A DNA stretch of 37,071 nt. It comes from a virus. The notes below the pieces were generated by a model. It did no database searches. It saw only the letters and a program-made list of their open reading frames with translations, and was not told the DNA's origin. The translations under genes and the position numbers were made by a program. The stretch lies in the IMG/VR virus record IMGVR_UViG_3300034198_002656, positions 1 through 37,071 of that record, one strand, 5' to 3'. Positions 14,413 to 22,470 of this stretch are shown one piece after another. Positions within the stretch are counted from its first letter, which is position 1, and the number at the start of each line of letters is the position of its first letter.

Positions 14413-14616
14413 TCATTTCTCCTGCGCTGGCTGTGCCAAGGCTTCTTTGATAGCAGTAAGTTGTCGAGTGGCAATTCCAATAAATTCCCATGCTCGTCGG
14501 GCGTGCCACGCCTTCATTCCTTCATCGCTCTCCTGCCCGGTACCAGACATTCCTGCCAACGCTATTTCTTCCAGCGCCTCAAGCGCCATCTTCAATGCTT
14601 CTCGTTCTTTAGTCAC
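14413..14616 (-). CDS. Small 'ALKMALEALEEI' helical early protein
   Basis: The 67-aa protein (MTKEREALKMALEALEEIAL … TAIKEALAQPAQEK) is a two-helix protein of a type extremely common in phages and prophages of proteobacteria; its function is not known. The start is GTG 14616, overlapping the TGA of the pentapeptide gene (GTGA) with GGAG ten bases upstream. It ends one base before the next start. Confidence 0.75.
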   Translation of the reverse strand: MTKEREALKMALEALEEIALAGMSGTGQESDEGMKAWHARRAWEFIGIATRQLTAIKEALAQPAQEK

Positions 14617-15227
14617 TTTTTATCTCCTTTAGGTGTCCAGATTGCGGCATGAGCCTCAATCATCAAAATTGCCATTTCATACTCTTTGACATGGTCGTTG
14701 CCTTCGTGTGTCTTTTGCACTGCTTCAGCAAATTCGTCAAGCGAACCATCAAAACATCCAACTTTTACATGAATACCCTTGTCGGTAATGAATGAAAGTA
14801 GGTGGTCATTACGTGAACCGATAGGCCCACACTGAAAGAAAGGACGCTGACCAATCAATGATTTGTCATCCGTGATTTTGGCCCCGCGCAGATCGGCCTC
14901 ACTCAGATCGGCCCTGCGCAGATTGGCCCCGCGCAGATCGGCCCCGTACAGATCGGCCCTGCGCAGATTGGCATCGTACAGATCGGCCCTGCGCAGATCG
15001 GCCTCACTCAGATTGGCCTCGTACAGATTGGCTCTGTACAGATAGGCCCCGTACAGATAGGCCCCGTACAGATAGGCCCCGCGCAGATCGGCCCCGTACA
15101 GATCGGCCCCGTACAGATTGACTTTTCCAGTTACAGCTTTTTCCAGCGCCTTACGAATAGTCAGTTCACTACTATACTTATACAAAGTAACATCTGTATA
15201 CTGGTGTTTAATTTGATTAGTTACCAT
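14613..15227 (-). CDS. Pentapeptide-repeat protein
   Basis: The 204-aa protein has about 18 consecutive A(D/N)LxG/R-type pentapeptides (about residues 35-116: LYGADLYGADLRGAYLYGAY, then RANLYEANLSEADLRRADLY, and so on). Such a run folds into a right-handed quadrilateral beta-helix. The C-terminal 85 residues (FFQCGPIGSRNDHLLSFITD … EYEMAILMIEAHA) are a separate domain often found after such repeats in phage and bacterial proteins. Some pentapeptide proteins (Qnr, MfpA) mimic DNA and bind gyrase, but most have unknown roles, and this one lacks the loops of Qnr. GAGGAC precedes ATG 15227. At DNA level the repeats are a 15-bp tandem array. Confidence 0.85.
   Translation of the reverse strand: MVTNQIKHQYTDVTLYKYSSELTIRKALEKAVTGKVNLYGADLYGADLRGAYLYGAYLYGAYLYRANLYEANLSEADLRRADLYDANLRRADLYGADLRGANLRRADLSEADLRGAKITDDKSLIGQRPFFQCGPIGSRNDHLLSFITDKGIHVKVGCFDGSLDEFAEAVQKTHEGNDHVKEYEMAILMIEAHAAIWTPKGDKK
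14881..15120. repeat. 15-bp tandem repeats encoding the pentapeptides
   Basis: About sixteen copies of a 15-bp unit of the type CAGATCGGCCCCGTA occur in register. They vary mainly at CGC/TAC and CCC/CTC. Near-identity between neighbours indicates recent expansion by slippage or unequal recombination, so copy number may vary between strains. Confidence 0.85.
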
Positions 15228-15511
15228 GGTGCGTCCTCGTAATTCTCAGGGTTGAACTTCGGCACAGGGCCGTTGACCGGGGCTACCGGCAGTTTGGTGA
15301 ATGCGTCTTGTGAGCCTGCCCGAATTGGTTGAGATTGCTCACCATTTCCCGGTCGATATACTTCACGCTTCCATAGGTCATTTGTTGGAGGCTTTGCCTC
15401 GTCTGGATGACGTATACGCTCAACATAAACCTGATTGCCGCGTGTCTTTTTCGGCGCACGATCTGATAGGACTGGCAGCTTTGCCAAGGTGGCTTCTTTA
15501 TTCACTCTCAT
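15221..15511 (-). CDS. Early protein, Pro/Lys-rich, unknown
   Basis: The 96-aa product from ATG 15511 (MRVNKEATLAKLPVLSDRAP) is preceded by AAAGGTGCAGC. An in-frame ATG 14 codons upstream (15553) lies inside the preceding gene. The protein is basic and low in predicted structure (KKTRGNQVYVERIRHPDEAK, PPTNDLWKREVYRPGNGE). No domain is recognised. It overlaps the pentapeptide gene by seven bases and the upstream gene by four (ATGA). Confidence 0.7.
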   Translation of the reverse strand: MRVNKEATLAKLPVLSDRAPKKTRGNQVYVERIRHPDEAKPPTNDLWKREVYRPGNGEQSQPIRAGSQDAFTKLPVAPVNGPVPKFNPENYEDAPW

Positions 15512-15666
15512 GCTGCACCTTTGATTTTGACAATAGAAGCAGCCAGCAACCACTTGTCACCAAGGAATCGGATGGACCGAACCCAGGCGCGCTGATTGTG
15601 CCGGTTGGTTTTGGCATCAGCACAATTGAAGTGCTGACGGGCTCGGATTAACATGTTTGTTTTCAT
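15508..15666 (-). CDS. 52-aa basic early protein ('RHNQRAWVRS.RFLGDKWLLA' type)
   Basis: The frame from ATG 15666 gives MKTNMLIRARQHFNCADAKT then NRHNQRAWVRSIRFLGDKWL, ending KIKGAA. AAAGGACTG lies 5-6 bases upstream. The central block is a recurrent small-protein signature in phages of beta- and gammaproteobacteria; its function is unknown. ATG 15654 is an internal alternative. The gene ends in an ATGA overlap and follows the helicase gene after a 37-bp gap. Confidence 0.72.
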   Translation of the reverse strand: MKTNMLIRARQHFNCADAKTNRHNQRAWVRSIRFLGDKWLLAASIVKIKGAA

Positions 15667-15703
15667 TACAGTCCTTTGGTTGGTTACGGTGTCACACAGT
15701 GTA

Positions 15704-17110
15704 TCACAGTTTTCTGGACTGTCTATATTCTTTTATTGCGTTTCTCAAACCCGCTTGCGTCTGAGCTTTGTCATCCAGTGCAATGGCCTGAGCTTGATCA
15801 AGCGTTTCCTGAATCATGATGCGATGGCAGATGACTGGGATTCCCTGCCCTTGCCTGCGAACTCGGGCATTCATTTGGTCGTAAAGATCAAGGCTCCAGT
15901 TGAGTCCGTACCACACAACAATGTGGCCGTTCTTCTGCAAGCCGTCAATGCCGTGACCCATGCTGGCAGGGTGCCCAATCATCAGATCACAGTCACCAGT
16001 TTTCCATCGGTGCATAGCATTTACCAGTGACGCTTCGGTCTTGCACTCGGTCAAGTTAATAGGGCGCAAATGCTTGAACTTGGTCATGATACGTTCAGCA
16101 TCTGACCGATACGCATAGGCGCACAGAATGGGGCTACCGTTAGCCTCATCAATGATGTCCTCAAGTGCCTCTAGCTTTAGGTCATGCACTGCTTCCCACA
16201 ACGGCATTCCGGCCACCGGGTACATGGCACCGTTGCTAAACTGGAGACATTTGTTGGTAAGAGATGCTTGGTTAAACATCTCCACTTCGGCACCACTGTC
16301 GAGCTTCAAGAAAAACTCTTTTTCCATCTTGTCGTAGCGAACCCGCAGATCAGGCGGCATTTCAATCTCGATGTTGTTGACTACCAGGTCAGGCAACGGG
16401 TTGTAGTCCTCAGCGCTCATCTCAAGCGTAATGTCACCAATCAGCTTTTTAATGGTGTCCTCGGTGTCCTCATAAGGCACTTCCTTAAACGGGCCAGCCT
16501 TGCGGTAAAACCGCGTCCTGAAGGCCGTTTTGGATACGCCTAGGCGCTGACCCTTGTCCACCACTAGAAACTGGCCGTGTAGGTCTTTGTAACCGTTACT
16601 AGCAGGGGTGCCAGTGAGTCCGGTTGACCAAACAAAGTGATCTAGTATTTTCTTGGTGGCTTTCACTCGGTCAGTTGCTGAGTTTTTCATCTTGCTGATC
16701 TCGTCCCACACGATGCCGGTGAACGGCATGGGACGATCCTTCTTAACAAAATACGTTTGCAGCGTTTCAGCAAGCCACTTCAAGTTCTCATAGTTGGTCA
16801 TGTAAACATCAGCAGGACGCAGCAGGGCACGGGTGCGCTGGTCTTTGGTGCCGGTGATCATGCTGAATGTCAAGTGCTTCGTGTGTTCCCACTTGGCAGC
16901 TTCCTGACGCCACACCAGTCGAATGACTCGAATAGGTGCCACGATGATGACGCCCTTGAGGAATTGGGTGCGAATCAAGTGAGCCAGTGTGGTCAACGTG
17001 ATCACAGTCTTGCCCAGCCCCATATCTAACCAAAGCATCGAGTTGGGGTGGGTGCACTGGAAGTTGACTGCTTTTTTCTGGTAGTCGTGCAGCAGATTAG
17101 GTGTCAGCAT
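15704..17110 (-). CDS. SNF2-type superfamily 2 helicase
   Basis: The 468-aa protein has the SF2/SNF2 core: motif I DMGLGKT at about 29-35, Ia (VIIVAPIRVI at about 54-63), motif II as DEIS (136-139) in IVWDEISKMKN, motif III LTGTPASNG, and motif VI QMNARVRRQGQ near the C-terminus. The length is that of the compact phage SNF2 helicases that travel with VRR-NUC nuclease and replication genes. It would translocate on duplex DNA and could remodel forks or displace proteins; direct unwinding is uncertain in this subfamily. It overlaps the VRR-NUC gene by seven bases, which fits a helicase-nuclease partnership. Confidence 0.9.
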   Translation of the reverse strand: MLTPNLLHDYQKKAVNFQCTHPNSMLWLDMGLGKTVITLTTLAHLIRTQFLKGVIIVAPIRVIRLVWRQEAAKWEHTKHLTFSMITGTKDQRTRALLRPADVYMTNYENLKWLAETLQTYFVKKDRPMPFTGIVWDEISKMKNSATDRVKATKKILDHFVWSTGLTGTPASNGYKDLHGQFLVVDKGQRLGVSKTAFRTRFYRKAGPFKEVPYEDTEDTIKKLIGDITLEMSAEDYNPLPDLVVNNIEIEMPPDLRVRYDKMEKEFFLKLDSGAEVEMFNQASLTNKCLQFSNGAMYPVAGMPLWEAVHDLKLEALEDIIDEANGSPILCAYAYRSDAERIMTKFKHLRPINLTECKTEASLVNAMHRWKTGDCDLMIGHPASMGHGIDGLQKNGHIVVWYGLNWSLDLYDQMNARVRRQGQGIPVICHRIMIQETLDQAQAIALDDKAQTQAGLRNAIKEYRQSRKL

Positions 17111-17388
17111 CCCATCACCATAAAGTCAATCATTGTTTTCCCAGCGTCCACGTTGTCAATGACAAACACGTTCACTTTTTGCTGTCTGATTCGGGTGTGT
17201 TCTCGATCCTGAGCCAGAGTTGCTTTCTGGCCTTCACGCTTGAATTCACAGAACCACACACGTCCATCTGGCGCGATGAACAAACGATCAGGCACAGCAG
17301 CCCGTGCGGGGCTGGTGAACTTGTACGCAAGCACACCCTTTGACTTGGCGTAGTCGCAGACTTTGGCTTCAATTTGTTTTTCCAACAT
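17104..17388 (-). CDS. VRR-NUC domain nuclease
   Basis: The 94-aa protein is a stand-alone VRR-NUC domain of the PD-(D/E)xK class: AVPDRLFIAPDGRVWFCEFK (about 31-50) carries the Asp and the Glu-x-Lys, followed by GQKATLAQ with the conserved Gln, and 'VNVFVIDN' as the last core strand. Phage VRR-NUC proteins are structure-specific nucleases, suited to resolving branched replication or packaging intermediates. It lies between the SNF2 helicase and the DUF3310 gene, overlapping both, a gene trio widely seen in phage replication modules. Confidence 0.9.
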   Translation of the reverse strand: MLEKQIEAKVCDYAKSKGVLAYKFTSPARAAVPDRLFIAPDGRVWFCEFKREGQKATLAQDREHTRIRQQKVNVFVIDNVDAGKTMIDFMVMGC

Positions 17389-17626
17389 CGCGTGTCTCCA
17401 ATACTTCCGCTAATTTTTGTAAATAGTGGGCACCTTTACGAATCTCTTGGGCGTTTTCGTCCTTGGTGCCCATACGCATGATGTACTTGAGAGCGCCACC
17501 ACGGTAAAACCCGATGCGTTGTTCGATGGGCCATGTGTCAACCACATCCCAAGGTTCAACTCCCATACTTTTGTAATGATTTCCGCCAACTTGAATATCG
17601 CGGGCAATCACGCTAGACTCAGACAT
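17369..17626 (-). CDS. DUF3310 (SaV-like) protein
   Basis: The 85-aa protein has the DUF3310 signature: QVGGNHYKSMGVEPWDVVDT, FYRGGALKYIMRMGTKDE and the end EIRKGAHYLQKL. Members are common beside phage DNA polymerase and helicase genes and are often annotated as nucleotide kinase-like, but the function is not established. GGAGAAATT precedes ATG 17626. It overlaps the polymerase gene end by 19 bases and the nuclease start by 20. Confidence 0.88.
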   Translation of the reverse strand: MSESSVIARDIQVGGNHYKSMGVEPWDVVDTWPIEQRIGFYRGGALKYIMRMGTKDENAQEIRKGAHYLQKLAEVLETRDVGKTN

Positions 17627-19443
17627 AATTTCTCCACTTCTTGAATGTAATAATCAAAATCGACTGGCATGGTTGCATCAGCGATGTCGTTGCATATCTG
17701 CACATTCCATCCTGACTCCACACCGATCTGACGCCACACACCAGGCTTTTTAGCCAGTGGTGGCATCCACTTCACCAGAGGCTTGCCGTCCTTGGCAATG
17801 TAGTACCTGCTGGTGTTCTGCACCTTTGTCTCACCCCATGCCAAATGACTGGACCGTGGCACTTTGGTACGCAACATGAAGTCCATGATGTCGGGCCAGT
17901 TCTCCACGGTCTCGCGGATCGGCGCACCGTCAATCAACACCTTTTCGGCCACCTTTGGGATCACCAAACCACCATGGTTCTGGTGCCAGCCAATGTTGTA
18001 CTCGTAGGCACCTTTGCGCTTCACAGACCCATTGACATACTGGGCAATGTACGAGTTGACATCCCGGATAAACATTCTTGAGTAGATTGCTTCCTCAAGC
18101 TGGAGCTTGGTGCGTAACTCCCATGCTGCCCGGGCTGTGTCCACCATCCACTTGTTGTCACGGGGTACTCGAACAGTCAGACCATCGGTGTTCACTTGGA
18201 TCAGCTTCAGCCCGTCAATGTGCATCAGCCCTTCGGCCAACAGGCACAGCAGCAGCTGACCATTCAGCGTGATGCTCATGGTGAACAGCGGGTCGTAGAA
18301 CACGCTGAACGGGTTATTGCTGTCACCATACACACCATTGAGCGCCAGCTTCAGCATGGCGTTCTCAGCGGTCTTCTTGCCGTATGTCTTGCGCTGCTCG
18401 TACAGATGCTGGTAGATGTCACAAAACTGTTCGCCCAAGTGAGCCGGGTAAAACCTATTCGTTATTGCCAAGTTCGGGTAGTAAGAGCTAACGTCAAGAT
18501 CAACAATAACGTTGAGATCATCAGATTCGTGGATTTCCGATTCCACTGAACCATGTATGCCACCAAGCCCGAACACAAAAGTAAATCCATTAACCGCACA
18601 TGTAACATCCTCAAAGACTCCTTTGGTTTCGGTGATGACTTGGTTTTTGAGCCAAGTCAGAATCCTGGTGAACTCGGGCTGCTGGAACTCAATCCAAGGC
18701 AGGATTGCATCCTTCAGTGCGATGGTGGGTCGTTTGGTCTGTTTGGGTACTCGACCTTGTGGGCCAAACTCGTAGCAGGGCACACCGGCTTCCTCTAACT
18801 TCATTGTGAAGTAATCTTTGCCGATCTTGGTGTCGTTGTGATTCATAAAGTCACGCTGATACTTTTTCGTCAAGTCTTCACGAAACGCAATCATCTCCAG
18901 TGTCTTGAAGTAGAACGCCTTGGTCTGATCAACGTCATGAGCGTTGTACTGCTTCAGCACAGGTACTTGATCTTGGGTCAACTCGGTACCCACCGGGAAC
19001 GGCAGGTCTTCGATGCTGGCGCTTCGCATATTGAACTCCAGCACCTTCAGGCTGGTGGACCGTGCCTTGTTGTCAAAGTGGTGAATCTTGTACAGGTCGA
19101 TCTGGTCAACAAACCGATCAGATGGTTTGACTAAGTGCATCCAGCGGTCACCATCATCTTGACCGTAAATGATTGCCATAGCCTTGTCGTACAAAGTGCG
19201 GGCATCACTGTAGCCCATGCGAATCAGCGTATGCAAAACGGAATAGTCGAACCCCAGGTTATTGAACCCGACCATCCGAGCCCTTGTATCCCTGAGATAC
19301 TGAAGAAACGAGATGATCTCTTTGCTGTCGTTGCGCCAAGGACTGATTTCAAAAGCCCATCGTAGCGGCGCATCTACATGCTCCACCGCCAACGTGAAGA
19401 CGTTGGGATATGTCTCGATGTCGTAAGCATAATCGTTACTCAT
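17608..19443 (-). CDS. Family B DNA polymerase with 3'-5' exonuclease
   Basis: The 611-aa protein carries the exonuclease motifs YDIETYPN (Exo I, about 7-14), GFNNLGFDY (Exo II, about 59-67) and YNAHDVD (Exo III, about 166-172). The polymerase motifs are DLDVSSYYPNL (A, about 315-325), KLALNGVYG (B, about 365-373) and QVNTDGLTV (C, about 416-424). Motif C has Asn where most family B enzymes have the first Asp of DTD; the second, metal-binding Asp is kept. It is smaller than typical replicative family B enzymes (over 750 aa) and lacks an obvious terminal-protein region, so it may be primed by the PrimPol encoded divergently. I start at ATG 19443 rather than TTG 19455; neither has a strong ribosome site. 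Confidence 0.88.
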   Translation of the reverse strand: MSNDYAYDIETYPNVFTLAVEHVDAPLRWAFEISPWRNDSKEIISFLQYLRDTRARMVGFNNLGFDYSVLHTLIRMGYSDARTLYDKAMAIIYGQDDGDRWMHLVKPSDRFVDQIDLYKIHHFDNKARSTSLKVLEFNMRSASIEDLPFPVGTELTQDQVPVLKQYNAHDVDQTKAFYFKTLEMIAFREDLTKKYQRDFMNHNDTKIGKDYFTMKLEEAGVPCYEFGPQGRVPKQTKRPTIALKDAILPWIEFQQPEFTRILTWLKNQVITETKGVFEDVTCAVNGFTFVFGLGGIHGSVESEIHESDDLNVIVDLDVSSYYPNLAITNRFYPAHLGEQFCDIYQHLYEQRKTYGKKTAENAMLKLALNGVYGDSNNPFSVFYDPLFTMSITLNGQLLLCLLAEGLMHIDGLKLIQVNTDGLTVRVPRDNKWMVDTARAAWELRTKLQLEEAIYSRMFIRDVNSYIAQYVNGSVKRKGAYEYNIGWHQNHGGLVIPKVAEKVLIDGAPIRETVENWPDIMDFMLRTKVPRSSHLAWGETKVQNTSRYYIAKDGKPLVKWMPPLAKKPGVWRQIGVESGWNVQICNDIADATMPVDFDYYIQEVEKLCLSLA

Positions 19444-19448
19444 TACTG

Positions 19449-19517
19449 TTACCAATTAGGTGGGGGTACTCGCTGCACTGGAGATGGGGGTTCAAAAGGA
19501 ACCCTTACCAACAGCAT
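19449..19517 (-). CDS. Possible 22-aa proline-rich peptide
   Basis: Between the MazG-like gene and the polymerase, ATG 19517 is preceded by GGGGGGAAAGCGG and encodes MLLVRVPFEPPSPVQRVPPP plus NW before a TAA at 19451-19449. It ends five bases before the polymerase ATG, which itself lacks a ribosome site, so it may serve as a leader whose translation couples to the polymerase. It is very short and could be chance. Confidence 0.35.
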   Translation of the reverse strand: MLLVRVPFEPPSPVQRVPPPNW

Positions 19518-19537
19518 CCGCTTTCCCCCCGATTCAA

Positions 19538-19840
19538 TTACTCTTTGACAAACACACCGTTGGTTAACAGTGTGCCTTTGCGATGCTGGATTTCACGGTA
19601 CGCTGATTCCATGCAGTCCACCAAATTAATGTCTTGCAGTGCACAATAATTAATCAAGCAGACCATGACATCACCCACACCATCTTTGATGTTCTCAGGA
19701 TCATCCTTGATGGTGGCATCAGCCAGTTCACCAAGCTCAGACATTGCCTTGAGCAGTTGAGTGGCCGGTGTCGAGTTTGGAATAATCCGGCGGGCTTCCG
19801 CCCACTGGATAATCTTCATCTCAATGTTGGCGTAACTCAT
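19538..19840 (-). CDS. MazG-like nucleotide pyrophosphohydrolase
   Basis: The 100-aa protein has the all-alpha NTP-PPase pattern: QLLKAMSELGELADATIKDD (ExxE-type helix, about 29-48) and DGVGDVMVCLINYCALQDI (ExxD equivalent here as GVGD, about 54-72). Enzymes of this type hydrolyse (d)NTPs, or (p)ppGpp in some phage proposals, to monophosphate. Here it lies between the ssDNA-binding protein and polymerase genes, consistent with control of the nucleotide pool. The start is ATG 19840, overlapping the upstream TGA by one base; TTG 19843 is one codon earlier. Confidence 0.82.
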   Translation of the reverse strand: MSYANIEMKIIQWAEARRIIPNSTPATQLLKAMSELGELADATIKDDPENIKDGVGDVMVCLINYCALQDINLVDCMESAYREIQHRKGTLLTNGVFVKE

Positions 19841-20523
19841 CAATTGCCACCAAGGAACGAGGGGAGGCCGGTAGGTGCACCAAACGGGGCAGCAGGCATA
19901 CCAAAGCCAGCAGGAGCGGTCATTGCTTGAGCAACAGGTGCACCCACAGCGCCGAACATACTGGACGCATCAGCAGCGCCTTCACCGAACGCAGTGTCGT
20001 CAGCAGCAAACTGAACAGCAACCAGGTCACAGCGGATGCCGTTGCCATGCTTGTTTACTTGCAGCCAAGGCTTCACAGCAGCGTTAACGCGGCACCCACC
20101 GTACATCTTGCGAGCAAGTTGTTGGAAAGCCATCGTGTTGCTTGGGTCAATGGCCTGACCATCGGCCTGGATCATCTGAGGAGCTTGGTCACGGCCAGCA
20201 GTGATGTAGACGTTGCCGTCATAGCCATCGTAGGGTTTGAAGGTCTTTTTGTTGACCTTCTCAGTGCCCAGACCAAAGCATCGCAACTTGCGATCCACTT
20301 GAATCATCTGCATCACGGTATTGGTATGCTCGGCCCACTTGGCAAGAGCCAGTTCACCGTAGCGCTTCATGAACTGGGCAAAGCCAGGATGGTCCTGAGG
20401 CATCAGGAACTCAGCGTTGTAGCTGATACGAGTTTGACCTGTCTGCTCATTCACTTGCTTCTGAGGTTCTGCGAGGTGAGGGAAAGACAAACGGACATTG
20501 GACAAAAAGATGATATCTGACAT
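19840..20523 (-). CDS. DUF2815 single-stranded-DNA-binding protein
   Basis: The 227-aa protein begins MSDIIFLSNVRLSFPHLAEP, the usual opening of DUF2815, and contains DGYDGNVYITAGRDQAPQMI and LARKMYGGCRVNAAVKPWLQ with GIRCDLVAVQFAADDTAFG, the OB-fold core of this family. The C-terminal 50 residues are Gly/Ala/Pro-rich, like the flexible tails of SSB proteins, although the end (SFLGGN) is not strongly acidic. DUF2815 proteins coat ssDNA at the phage fork. The gene lies between DUF2800 and MazG/polymerase, the standard order in many phage replication modules. Confidence 0.88.
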   Translation of the reverse strand: MSDIIFLSNVRLSFPHLAEPQKQVNEQTGQTRISYNAEFLMPQDHPGFAQFMKRYGELALAKWAEHTNTVMQMIQVDRKLRCFGLGTEKVNKKTFKPYDGYDGNVYITAGRDQAPQMIQADGQAIDPSNTMAFQQLARKMYGGCRVNAAVKPWLQVNKHGNGIRCDLVAVQFAADDTAFGEGAADASSMFGAVGAPVAQAMTAPAGFGMPAAPFGAPTGLPSFLGGN

Positions 20524-20537
20524 TTTTTACTTTCAAG

Positions 20538-21833
20538 TTACTTTAACCAATCCGGCAGAGCCGGGACTTCTTCCACTGCACTAAACAAAGGTGCAGCGTT
20601 CATGATGACCGCAGCGCGTTCATCAGACTCATGAGCAACTGTAAGGGCACCGGCCAGCTTTGTGACGTACTCGGTGTTCATCGTCTTAAGTTGACGATCT
20701 GACAATTGCATTTTGACTTTCTCACCAGCCTTGGTCTTTTCCCAGGTCAGCTTCTCAGCTTTGGCCGGGCTGACCAGTTTGGTTTCATAAACAGCAGCCT
20801 TCGGCACACCCATCTTGATCAGTCGGGCAGCAGTCTCTTCTTCGTTCAAGGACCAAGTACGAGAGCCACGGCCATTGACCAGCTTGAGGCCAGGAATAAC
20901 CTGACCGGCTTTCAAACGGCGCAATGCTTCCGTCTCTACACCTTCAAGGAGTTGACGCATCAGGGGGGCTGCTTCCATGATCTGAGCGATCTGGCCATCG
21001 TCCATTGTGGACGGTTCTTTATCGGCGCTTTGCTGCGCGATGTCGAGTGGTTTACTAGCGATTGGTTGAAACATTATTCCGACCTCTTTCATTACGTTAC
21101 TTGCCAGTGCAGAGCATGAACCCTTGGCACGGCAGAATTTACATTGACTGTCACCCGGCACAAGCGGCGCATCTGGTTGATCAGTGGCGGCAGCTTGTCG
21201 CACAATTGTACCCATGTTTTCAATCAGTTCCCTGACTGATACATCGTGGGATGTAATTGGGTTCATGCCACGCAGCGCCAGCTTGGGTTGAATAATGGTC
21301 ATGCGAACTGTGCTGAAAGGATAGGCACCGTTAACGGGCAACTTGTAGCCAGCCAGTACACCATATGCGTACTGCTCAAGCTGCAAGTTGCCTTTGGCGC
21401 TAACGATACCCATGCCATCTTTGTAGTCGATCAGTTCCAGTACATCATTGCCCAAAATCTGAACGTCAACCGTACCTGACAGATCATTACGACCTAGCAA
21501 GAACGCAGGATCAACGTGCTGTTCGGCTACAACCTTCAGTAAACCGTTCATTGACTGCTCAGTGATGTACTTGATTGCAACTTTAACCCGTGCAGCACGG
21601 TCAGCGTCAATAGTAAACTCACCTTCATGGTCAACCATTTTGATACCTACCATGCCGGTAGGATCAGCCAAATTGGCCTCAATGCACTTTTCCAGCAACG
21701 TGTGCGAGTGGGTGCCATCGGCGGCAGCAGGGCCAGATTCCTGTTCAGGGTATTTGGCTTCCTCCCGAATCGAACCGGGGCACAAGGCCCAGCGGTTGCG
21801 TTTCGAAGGCGACAGTTGGGCGTGACCTGTCAT
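20538..21833 (-). CDS. DUF2800 PD-(D/E)xK nuclease-like protein
   Basis: The 431-aa protein opens with HAQLSPSKRNRWALCPGSIR and 'AAADGTHSHTLLEKCIE', the DUF2800 N-terminus. It then shows LELIDYKDGMGIVSAKGNLQ with LEQYAYGVLAGY, the D-x-K and Gln helix of a RecB/Cas4-type nuclease. Cysteines in SQCKFCRAKGSC (about 222-233), with Cys18 near the start, could hold an iron-sulfur cluster as in Cas4/AddB. Members are always near phage replication genes and are thought to process DNA ends. It is coupled by ATGA to the upstream gene. The C-terminal 150 residues look like a helical accessory domain. Confidence 0.87.
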   Translation of the reverse strand: MTGHAQLSPSKRNRWALCPGSIREEAKYPEQESGPAAADGTHSHTLLEKCIEANLADPTGMVGIKMVDHEGEFTIDADRAARVKVAIKYITEQSMNGLLKVVAEQHVDPAFLLGRNDLSGTVDVQILGNDVLELIDYKDGMGIVSAKGNLQLEQYAYGVLAGYKLPVNGAYPFSTVRMTIIQPKLALRGMNPITSHDVSVRELIENMGTIVRQAAATDQPDAPLVPGDSQCKFCRAKGSCSALASNVMKEVGIMFQPIASKPLDIAQQSADKEPSTMDDGQIAQIMEAAPLMRQLLEGVETEALRRLKAGQVIPGLKLVNGRGSRTWSLNEEETAARLIKMGVPKAAVYETKLVSPAKAEKLTWEKTKAGEKVKMQLSDRQLKTMNTEYVTKLAGALTVAHESDERAAVIMNAAPLFSAVEEVPALPDWLK

Positions 21834-22264
21834 TTCAGTGCTTCAATGCCAGAGAACAGAGCAGCATAATGCTCAGGTTTGACATCATTGATGTTTTGGT
21901 AGCCAAGGCCAGTCAAAACACCCTGGATGCCAGCGCCTTTAGCTGGTCCTAGGTTCTTGTACGATGTCATCACGAATTCAATCAATCCCTTGGGGTCATT
22001 GAATGGTGCACCAGTTGTTACAGATACTGCCACTGGGGCAATGAACGTGGGAGGTGCTGGCATCACAGGTGCCGCAACAGGCGCGACAATAGCAGCAGCA
22101 ACAGGCGCAGGAGTTGCCACCACCACAGGCGCAGCAACTGGAGCGGGAACAGGAGCAGGAGTAACAACAGGAGCAATTGACGCATGGGTGCCTCGCTCAT
22201 TGATGGCAACGGTCAATGTGTTGATGGCGACAATCAGAGATTCAATTTTGAGTTCGAGAGACAT
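21830..22264 (-). CDS. Protein with coiled N-terminus, Pro/Ala/Val linker and small C-terminal domain
   Basis: The 144-aa protein has a short helix at the front (LELKIESLIVAINTLTVAIN), a low-complexity linker of about 60 residues made of Ala, Pro and Val, and a conserved-looking C-terminal domain (DPKGLIEFVMTSYKNLGPAK then GIQGVLTGLGYQNINDVKPE). The layout suggests an oligomerising helix tethered to a binding domain. I do not know the family's function. It lies between the regulator gene and DUF2800 in the replication operon and ends in an ATGA overlap. Confidence 0.75.
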   Translation of the reverse strand: MSLELKIESLIVAINTLTVAINERGTHASIAPVVTPAPVPAPVAAPVVVATPAPVAAAIVAPVAAPVMPAPPTFIAPVAVSVTTGAPFNDPKGLIEFVMTSYKNLGPAKGAGIQGVLTGLGYQNINDVKPEHYAALFSGIEALK

Positions 22265-22445
22265 ATAAGCTTTCTTTTGGGTTTACAGGTGGGTGAATTA
22301 CAAGTCTGTCCTCAGTGAACGCTTGCACAATTTCCCGCAAAAGATCGGACGGCTTCCCGTAACGATCAGCCTTGCGGTGAAATGCTTTGTGATCAGTAGG
22401 TGTGAGCCTTACCGTCAAAAATTTGGTCATTTGCTTGGTTGCCAT
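22242..22445 (-). CDS. Ribbon-helix-helix-like DNA-binding protein, first gene of the replication operon
   Basis: I start at ATG 22445 (MATKQMTKFLTVRLTPTDHK), preceded by CAGGAAATATTC; longer in-frame starts run through the divergent promoter region. The 67-aa product has a strand (KFLTVRLTPTDH) and two helices (AFHRKADRYGKPSDLLREIV, then QAFTEDRL), the layout of MetJ/Arc or CopG-type regulators. It is the promoter-proximal gene of the leftward replication operon and lies beside a perfect inverted repeat at 22471-22493, so self-regulation is likely by inference. It overlaps the next gene by 23 bases. Confidence 0.72.
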   Translation of the reverse strand: MATKQMTKFLTVRLTPTDHKAFHRKADRYGKPSDLLREIVQAFTEDRLVIHPPVNPKESLYVSRTQN

Positions 22446-22470
22446 GAATATTTCCTGATTTGTTGCCGCA

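Noticed and set aside
14881-15120. Possible CRISPR-like or direct-repeat array
   Set aside because: The repeats are contiguous 15-bp units in frame within the pentapeptide gene, with no spacers.
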